Below are positions 6,817-10,709 of a DNA stretch of 10,709 bases, piece by piece. The notes beneath the pieces are model-generated. The model was not told the DNA's origin. It saw only the letters and a list, made by a program, of their open reading frames with translations, and ran no database searches. The position numbers and the translations under genes are program-made. The stretch covers positions 1 through 10,709 of the forward strand of contig JADJUV010000171.1 of NCBI GenBank assembly GCA_016716885.1. The letters are read 5' to 3'. How positions within the stretch are numbered: position 1 is the first letter of the stretch; each line of letters opens with the position of its first letter. The stretch is from Candidatus Trichofilum aggregatum (lineage in GTDB: Bacteria; Chloroflexota; Anaerolineae; Promineifilales; Promineifilaceae).

Positions 6817-6826
6817 CCCCAAAACT

Positions 6827-7387
6827 ATGACCACACCATCCAAACTCCCCACCCTCTGGCACGAAGAAACGGCTGGCTGGAACAGCCGGTTATTGTTGGC
6901 GCGGCTGATCCTGGCTCCATTGCCTGATTATGTGGGCAGTCGGGTGCGGGTGCGGGTTTTGCGGGCGTTGGGGTTCAAAGGGTTAGACCCCAGTGTGGTG
7001 ATGTGGAGCCTGCCCACCCTCACCGGGCAGGGGGATATTTTTAGCCGCCTGAAGGTGGGGCCGGTCTGCCGCTTTAACGTGGGCTGTTTCCTCAACCTGG
7101 GCGACTGCATCACCATCGGCCAATACGTCGGTTTTGGTCAGCAGGTGATGATCCTGACCGAGACGCACACCATCGGCACGCCGGAATATCGCTCCGGGAA
7201 GCTGACCCCCAAACCGGTCACAATTGGGGACGGCTGTTGGATCGGGGCGCGGGCCACCATTTTGCCCGGCGTCACCATCGGGGCCGGGGCAGTCGTAGCG
7301 GCCGGGGCAGTGGTGGCAAAGGATGTGCGGCCGCATACCATCGTCGGTGGTGTTCCGGCCAAAGAGTTGAAAAGGTTAGAGGACTGA
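6827..7387 (+). CDS. left-handed beta-helix acyltransferase (hexapeptide O-acetyltransferase, WcaF/maltose-acetyltransferase type)
   Basis: The 186-residue protein contains hexapeptide repeats of the form [LIV]-G-x-x-x-x, for example ITIGQYVGFG, VTIGDGCWIGARATILPGVTIG and AGAVVAAGAVVAKDVRP. The ending GGVPAKELKRL is the classical C-terminus of this family ('aGvPAK.i'). The His of ETHTIG (around residue 111) falls where the catalytic histidine of these acetyl-CoA-dependent enzymes usually lies. The N-terminal helix region (residues 16-50) may sit on the membrane surface. It probably acetylates a sugar of the repeat unit in the cytoplasm. ATG 6827 is the first start after the repeat block and no Shine-Dalgarno is seen. 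One GCGGCCGC lies at 7327-7334. The acceptor sugar cannot be deduced. Confidence 0.85.
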   Translation: MTTPSKLPTLWHEETAGWNSRLLLARLILAPLPDYVGSRVRVRVLRALGFKGLDPSVVMWSLPTLTGQGDIFSRLKVGPVCRFNVGCFLNLGDCITIGQYVGFGQQVMILTETHTIGTPEYRSGKLTPKPVTIGDGCWIGARATILPGVTIGAGAVVAAGAVVAKDVRPHTIVGGVPAKELKRLED

Positions 7388-7458
7388 GTGAGGCTGAGTG
7401 CTGAGTGCTGAGTTCCCATGAGTTCCTAGAGTTCCCCCGAGTTTCTATGAGTTCCTAC
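7384..7458 (+). repeat. GCTGAGT and GAGTTCC repeats running into the second acyltransferase gene
   Basis: GCTGAGT-type heptamers (7384-7412) change into about five copies of GAGTTCC with TAG/CAT/CCCC linkers. The string ATGAGTTCCTA occurs twice (7429 and 7447); the second copy is the start codon and first codons of the following gene. The GAGTTCC family is shared with 2515-2569. Confidence 0.8.
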
Positions 7459-7995
7459 ACAAAACTTCTCCAAATCTGGCACGACGGCTGGGCCGTCATC
7501 CGGGCGCAATGGTATTTCCGCACGGCCACCCGGCAGGGTAACAAAATCCGGGTGTGGGGGCGGCCCTCGGTGCGGAACTATGGGCGGATGGTGGTGGGGG
7601 ATCGCGGCCGCGTTGTCTCCACCATCGCCACCACCGAACTCGTCACCGGGCCAGATGGCCTGCTGGAAATCGGCGAAAATGCCTTCATCAACTACGGTTG
7701 CTCCATCGCCGCCGATTTACACGTCCGCATCGGGGCGCACTGCAACATCGGCACCCACGTCATCATCATGGACAACAACTTTCACCGCCTGGAGCCAGAA
7801 CGCCGCCACGAAAAACCAGAATCCGCTCCCATCATTTTGGAAGAAAACGTCTGGCTGGGAGCGCGGGTCATCGTCCTGAACGGCGTCACCATCGGCGCGG
7901 GCAGTGTCATCGGGGCCGGGAGCGTCGTCACCAAAGACATCCCCCCCCGCTGTGTCGCCGCCGGAGTCCCGGCGAAGGTGATTAGACAACTGTGA
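7447..7995 (+). CDS. left-handed beta-helix acyltransferase, second copy type
   Basis: From ATG 7447 the product has 182 residues and shows hexapeptide repeats in two blocks: LEIGENAFINYGCSIAA and VRIGAHCNIGTHVIIMD, then VWLGARVIVLNGVTIGAGSV and IGAGSVVTKDIPP. It ends AAGVPAKVIRQL. The His in DNNFHRLEP (near residue 117) is the likely catalytic residue, preceding the usual loop before the second block. It is not a recent duplicate of the preceding acyltransferase, since the N-terminal halves are unrelated. A GTG at 7405 would add 14 residues, but those are purely repeat-encoded, so I prefer 7447. The first three codons after the start (AGT TCC TAC) are themselves a repeat unit. The role is probably sugar O- or N-acetylation of the polymer precursor. 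Confidence 0.85.
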   Translation: MSSYTKLLQIWHDGWAVIRAQWYFRTATRQGNKIRVWGRPSVRNYGRMVVGDRGRVVSTIATTELVTGPDGLLEIGENAFINYGCSIAADLHVRIGAHCNIGTHVIIMDNNFHRLEPERRHEKPESAPIILEENVWLGARVIVLNGVTIGAGSVIGAGSVVTKDIPPRCVAAGVPAKVIRQL

Positions 7996-8053
7996 CAAGC
8001 GATTCGTGTATTGGGTTGTCCACACCACCTGATACACCCCTTTAGAAATAACA

Positions 8054-9173
8054 ATGACCTATCTCACCGTTATCCTACCCACCTACAACCGCCTCGACCG
8101 GCTCCAAAAAGTCCTCGCCGCCCTCGCCACCCAAACATACCCCGACTTCGAGGTCATCGTCGTCTCCGACGGCTCCACCGATGGCACGGATGCGTATTTG
8201 CGGGGATTGGCCGCTGGCACTGGGCCGTTGGCCGCTGGCGGAGAGCCGTTGGCAGTCTCCAGTCTCCAGTCTCTCAGTCTCTCAGTCTCCCAGTCTCTCA
8301 GTCTCCCAGTCTCCAATCTCCCTCCCCCCCCTCCACCCCCTCTTCCAACCCAACCAGGGCGTCGCGGCCACCCGCAATCACGGCCTGCGCGAGGCAACCG
8401 GGGAGTTGGTGCTGTTTATTGACGACGACGTTGTGCCCACTCCCACCCTCATCGCCGAACACGTTGCCTGGCATGACCAACACGGCCCGGATGTCGTCGT
8501 CATGGGGCCAATGCTCACCCCGCCCGATTTTGCCATGAAGCCCTGGGTGCAGTGGGAGCAGGCGATGTTGATGAAGCAGTATGACGACATGGCCGCCGGG
8601 CGTTGGCAACCGACGGCGCGGCAGTTTTACACCGGCAACACATCCTTGCGCCGCGCCCATCTGGAAACGGTGGGGGGGTTTGATCCCGCCTTTCGTCGCG
8701 CCGAGGATGTAGAACTGGCCTACCGGCTGGCAGATCGGGGGTTACGTTTTCTCTTTAATCCCAACGCCATCGGCTACCACTTCGCCGAGCGTAGTTTTCA
8801 ATCCTGGCTGGCGACCCCCTACGCCTATGGCCGCAATGATGTCATTTTCACCCGTGACAAGGGGCAACGGTGGCTCTTGCCCACCATCGCCTATGAATTT
8901 CGCACCAGCCGCCACCCGCTTATCCGCGCCCTGACCCGATTGTGTCTGGATCGGCCCCGGATCAGCCAGATAGTGATGGGGGTGAGCCGGTTCGCGGCCG
9001 CAATCGGCCACCGATTTAACATCCGCCAACTGCCCCGGCTGGGGTATAGCGTCATCTTCAATTTGCGCCATTACCAGGGGATCAGCGATGAGTTACGCGG
9101 CCGCGAACAGTTCTTCGCCCTCATCCAACAAAGCCAGGCACAAGGGAAACCACCGGCGGTGGTGGGAACATGA
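8054..9173 (+). CDS. GT2-family glycosyltransferase, reading frame broken within an internal repeat array
   Basis: The first frame from ATG 8054 gives MTYLTVILPTYNRLDRLQKV and VVSDGSTDGTDAYLRGL, the classic start of a GT-A fold family 2 transferase with nucleotide-binding Asp residues. The rest lies one frame over: FQPNQGVAATRNHG, FIDDDVVP (DDD at 8421-8429, the metal-binding motif), GNTSLRRAHLETVGGFDPAF and AEDVELAYRL with the catalytic ED pair, up to TGA at 9171-9173. Between them, at 8207-8331, lie 21-bp and AGTCTC repeats and a C8 run. Removing one C from C8 (8324-8331) joins both halves into 372 residues with the sequence PLHPLFQPNQG at the join. Gain of one 8-bp unit would also restore frame. 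As written, only a 122-residue truncated product or an N-terminally lacking frame from 8181 is possible. It may be a phase-variable gene, a pseudogene or a sequence error. It would add a sugar to the lipid-linked repeat unit. Confidence 0.75.
8207..8248 (+). repeat. two tandem 21-bp units inside the GT2 gene
   Basis: Units 8207-8227 and 8228-8248 share TTGGCCGCTGGC at their start and GCCG at their end, and a third copy begins (TTGGCAG, 8249). Being a multiple of three, they insert seven residues each (LAAGTGP / LAAGGEP) without a shift. They mark the left edge of the insertion into the glycosyltransferase. Confidence 0.8.
8254..8331 (+). repeat. AGTCTC 7-8 bp repeat array plus C8 tract inside the GT2 gene
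   Basis: AGTCTC starts at 8254, 8261, 8268, 8276, 8284, 8292, 8300 and 8308, with a degenerate AATCTC at 8315. Spacings are thus 7, 7, 8, 8, 8, 8, 8 and 7. A run of eight Cs (8324-8331) follows, then C5 at 8336-8340. The array is the same family as 4071-4097. It translates to Ser/Leu/Gln/Val-rich low-complexity residues, between the first strand-loop of the GT-A fold and the QPNQG helix, a place where insertions are tolerable. Confidence 0.85.
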
Positions 9174-9287
9174 GAATGGTGAATGGTGAATGGTGAATGG
9201 TGAATTGTGAACTGTGAATTGTGAACTGCTTGTGACCTGCTGACCGCTGACCTGCTGACCTGCTGACCGCTGACTGCTGAACTGCTC
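9174..9287 (+). repeat. GAATGGT and CTGCTGAC tandem repeats
   Basis: Four perfect GAATGGT heptamers (from about 9174) change to TGTGAAT/TGTGAAC heptamers (to about 9227) and then to CTGACCTG/CTGACCGC octamers (to about 9287). The junction is otherwise empty until the Shine-Dalgarno at 9292. Confidence 0.85.
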
Positions 9288-9291
9288 CAAC

Positions 9292-9296
9292 GAGGT
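9292..9296 (+). promoter_or_regulatory. Shine-Dalgarno GAGGT
   Basis: GAGGT with a five-base spacer precedes ATG 9302. It is the only strong ribosome binding site at any gene start in this window, and it fixes the start of the following gene. Confidence 0.65.
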
Positions 9297-9301
9297 AACA
9301 C

Positions 9302-9857
9302 ATGTACTGGCAACAATTCAAAATGGACGCGGCACGATGGGTAGTGCCGCAGAAGATCGCCAACCCGGACACCCTGACCCTGCTGACCCTGTTCAAGCTG
9401 TGGTTTCGTTACCTGCCACTGCGGGCCATGTTGTGGTTCCGCTTAGGTTCCTGGTGCAAGGCGAAACACATCCGTTCCTGCCTGGCCACATCCAACGGCA
9501 CATTTACCGCCGCTACGGACTGGAAATCTCCCCCGGTGCGGACATTGCCGGGGGGCTGTACATCGCCCACCCCATCGGCATGGTCATCTCCGTCCAAAAA
9601 ATGGGGGCCAACTGTAGCCTCGTCGCCGCTATCACCATCGGCATGAGGAACGAATGGCAGTTCCCCATCATCGGCGAGGGGGTGTTCATCGGTGCTGGGG
9701 CACGTGTCCTCGGCGCCGTCCACCTCGGCGATGGCTGTCAAATTGGCGCCAACGCCGTCGTTCTCAAAGACATCCCCGCCGGCCCACCGCCGTAGGTGTT
9801 CCAGCGCGGGTGTTGGAGGTGAGCGGCGAGCGGCGAGTGGCGAGTAGTGAACAGTGA
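9302..9857 (+). pseudogene. serine-acetyltransferase-like hexapeptide acyltransferase with two frame breaks
   Basis: Three frames must be joined. Frame one (9302 to about 9471) gives MYWQQFKMDAARWV and RYLPLRAMLWFRLGSWCKAKHI. Frame two (about 9470 to 9783) gives PFLPGHIQRHIYRRYGLEIS, then PGADIAGGLYIAHPIGMVIS, VQKMGANCSL, GEGVFIGAGARVLGAVHLGD and IGANAVVLKDIPAG. Frame three gives TAVGVPARVLEV and ends at TGA 9855-9857 after repeat-encoded residues. This is the layout of CysE-like sugar acetyltransferases, including the catalytic His of YIAHPIG. One missing C near 9473 and one near 9785 would restore the whole. Either the gene is decayed or these are homopolymer errors; the intact motifs in every part and the good Shine-Dalgarno favour a gene that was functional until recently. 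The likely role is acetylation of a polymer sugar, parallel to the two acyltransferases upstream. Confidence 0.7.
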
Positions 9858-9970
9858 GCAATAACCAATAACCAGTGAGCAGTGGCCGGTGAGCAGTAAC
9901 TCGAAACTCAAAACTCAAAACTCGAAACTAGAAACCTGGAACTTGAAACCTGGAACTTGAAACTTGAAAC
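9820..9970 (+). repeat. composite repeat block: GCGAGTG, ATAACCA, GTGAGCA and GAAACTT families
   Basis: GCGAGCG/GCGAGTG heptamers (9820-9845, within the frame of the third acyltransferase) lead to a doubled ATAACCA (9860-9874), GTGAGCAGT units (9874-9898) and then AAACTCA, GAAACCTG and GAAACTT units (9903-9970). The order GCGAGTG then ATAACCA repeats the order at 4018-4069. The array reaches into the presumed start of the GT4 gene. Confidence 0.85.
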
Positions 9971-10709
9971 CCATCCACGCCACCTTCCTCATGGAACAAC
10001 ATCGGCCACCGCACGTTTTACGAGAACGTGCAGCGGTTTATTGAGCCAATGCCGGAGATAACGGCCCGGTGGGTGGAGGTGAATTACTATCAGCCGGGCG
10101 GTTTTTGGGAGCGGCTGACGTTTTTGCCGGAGAAGATACGGGGGACGGCTCGCGGCCGCGCCCAATCCCGTCACGCCCTCACCTTCCCCACCGATGTGGT
10201 CATCTGCAACACCCAGGTTCCCGGCGCCCTGGCGGGCTACCGCGTTGCACCAACACCGTACATCCTCTGCACCGACATCACCCCCCGCCAATACGACCAG
10301 ATGGCCCGCCATTACCAACACACCCCCGACAAAGGTGGCCCCATCGCCGCCTACAAACATTGGGTCAACCGGAACCTGTTCCAACATGCCGCCCGTGTCC
10401 TGCCCTGGTCTACCTGGACCCGCCATTCGTTGTTGCAGGAGTACGGCGTTGCCCTGGACAAGATTGAGGTGTTACCACCGGGGGTCGATACGGCATGGTG
10501 GCGGCCGCGGCCGCATCCGCCCACTTCATCCCTCAACATTCTTTTTGTGGGGCGCGATTTAAACCGCAAAGGGGGGCACGTCCTCTTACAGGCCTTCCGC
10601 GCCCTGCCCCCCGGCCTCGCCACCTTGCACCTCGTCACCCGCACCCCGGTTGAGCCGGGCGACAACCTTCGTAGTTACCACAACCTGAACCCCAACGATG
10701 GGGCGTTGC
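9964..10709 (+). CDS. GT4-family glycosyltransferase (3' end outside window; 5' frame uncertain)
   Basis: From 9992 one frame is open to the window edge (239 residues) and reads as a GT-B fold group 1 transferase: WNNIGHRTFYENVQRFIEP at the N-terminus, VVICNTQVPGAL, VLPWSTWTRHSLLQEYGV, VLPPGVD (10469-10489) and LFVGRDLNRKGGHVLLQAF (from 10541), the last two being the hallmark of the second Rossmann domain. This frame has no usable start: a TGA lies at 9965-9967. A TTG at 9964 in the neighbouring frame gives MKPIHATF, which looks like a natural N-terminus, so I infer a one-base frame difference near 9986-9991 (one C too many in TTCCTC would explain it). No Shine-Dalgarno is seen; the start sits in GAAACTT repeats. 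It probably transfers a sugar from a nucleotide donor to the growing repeat unit. Family is confident, start is not. Confidence 0.75.

Larger units (their letters stand above)
122..10514. repeat. dispersed over-represented octamer GCGGCCGC (21 copies)
   Basis: Copies start at 122, 482, 665, 738, 969, 2297, 3102, 3152, 3918, 4208, 4391, 4632, 5933, 6649, 7327, 7604, 8994, 9097, 10152, 10501 and 10507 (the last two overlap). Twenty are inside genes, where they encode Ala-Ala-Ala, Arg-Pro-Arg or Gly-Arg depending on frame; one is intergenic. Many are extended to CGCGGCCGCG. Chance expectation for an octamer in this length is well under one. Confidence 0.9.

Noticed and set aside
7405..7446. GTG start 14 codons upstream for the second acyltransferase
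   Set aside because: The added residues come only from the GAGTTCC repeat; ATG 7447 starts at the conserved part.
8254..8331. CRISPR-like array
   Set aside because: Units of 7-8 bp without unique spacers cannot be CRISPR repeats; the same holds for the other arrays.
8181..9173. GT2 gene starting at ATG 8181
   Set aside because: This start lacks the TVILPTYNR and DGSTDGT parts of the fold, which are encoded one frame over from 8054; the N-terminus would be repeat-encoded.

Overview
The window is an exopolysaccharide or capsule assembly locus from a bacterium. All convincing genes lie on the + strand. My best guess is a filamentous Chloroflexota (Anaerolineae or Ardenticatenia-like). That rests on the STAND/TPR regulator remnant, the style of the polysaccharide genes, the moderately high G+C and the repeat-filled spacers; it is inference, not a database match. 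Some cyanobacteria have similar spacer repeats, but their hallmark octamer GCGATCGC is not what is enriched here.

Layout. (1) 2-805 is the C-terminal end of a TPR-rich regulator-like protein. (2) 806-1330 is a gene-free, AT-richer stretch with a terminator-like hairpin, a long near-perfect hairpin at 1065-1122 and candidate promoter elements, so it probably separates two transcription units. (3) 1331-6748 is the export and polymerisation core: a Wzz-like chain-length protein, a Wzx-like flippase, a CpsD/BY-kinase-like protein that has lost its Walker A lysine, a 47-residue two-helix membrane protein, and a Wzy/O-antigen-ligase-like polymerase. (4) 6827-10709 is the decoration part: two left-handed beta-helix acyltransferases, a GT2 glycosyltransferase whose frame is broken inside a repeat array, a third acyltransferase with two frame breaks, and a GT4 glycosyltransferase running off the right edge. 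Together they suggest a Wzx/Wzy-type pathway: repeat units are built and acetylated in the cytoplasm, flipped by Wzx, polymerised by Wzy and length-controlled by Wzz. No initiating phosphoglycosyltransferase, outer-membrane exporter or sugar-nucleotide gene is visible.

Two layers of structure are not explained by the genes. First, the octamer GCGGCCGC occurs 21 times across the window, mostly inside coding sequence. Second, almost every gene junction is filled with short tandem repeats of 7-8 bp units (plus one 65-bp unit). The same families recur at different junctions and in both orientations, spill into the 3' or 5' ends of the neighbouring genes, and in one case sit inside a glycosyltransferase gene next to a C8 tract. 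That gene could be phase variable. However, several frame breaks between 8.3 and 10 kb can each be repaired by changing a C run by one base, so sequencing error must be excluded first.
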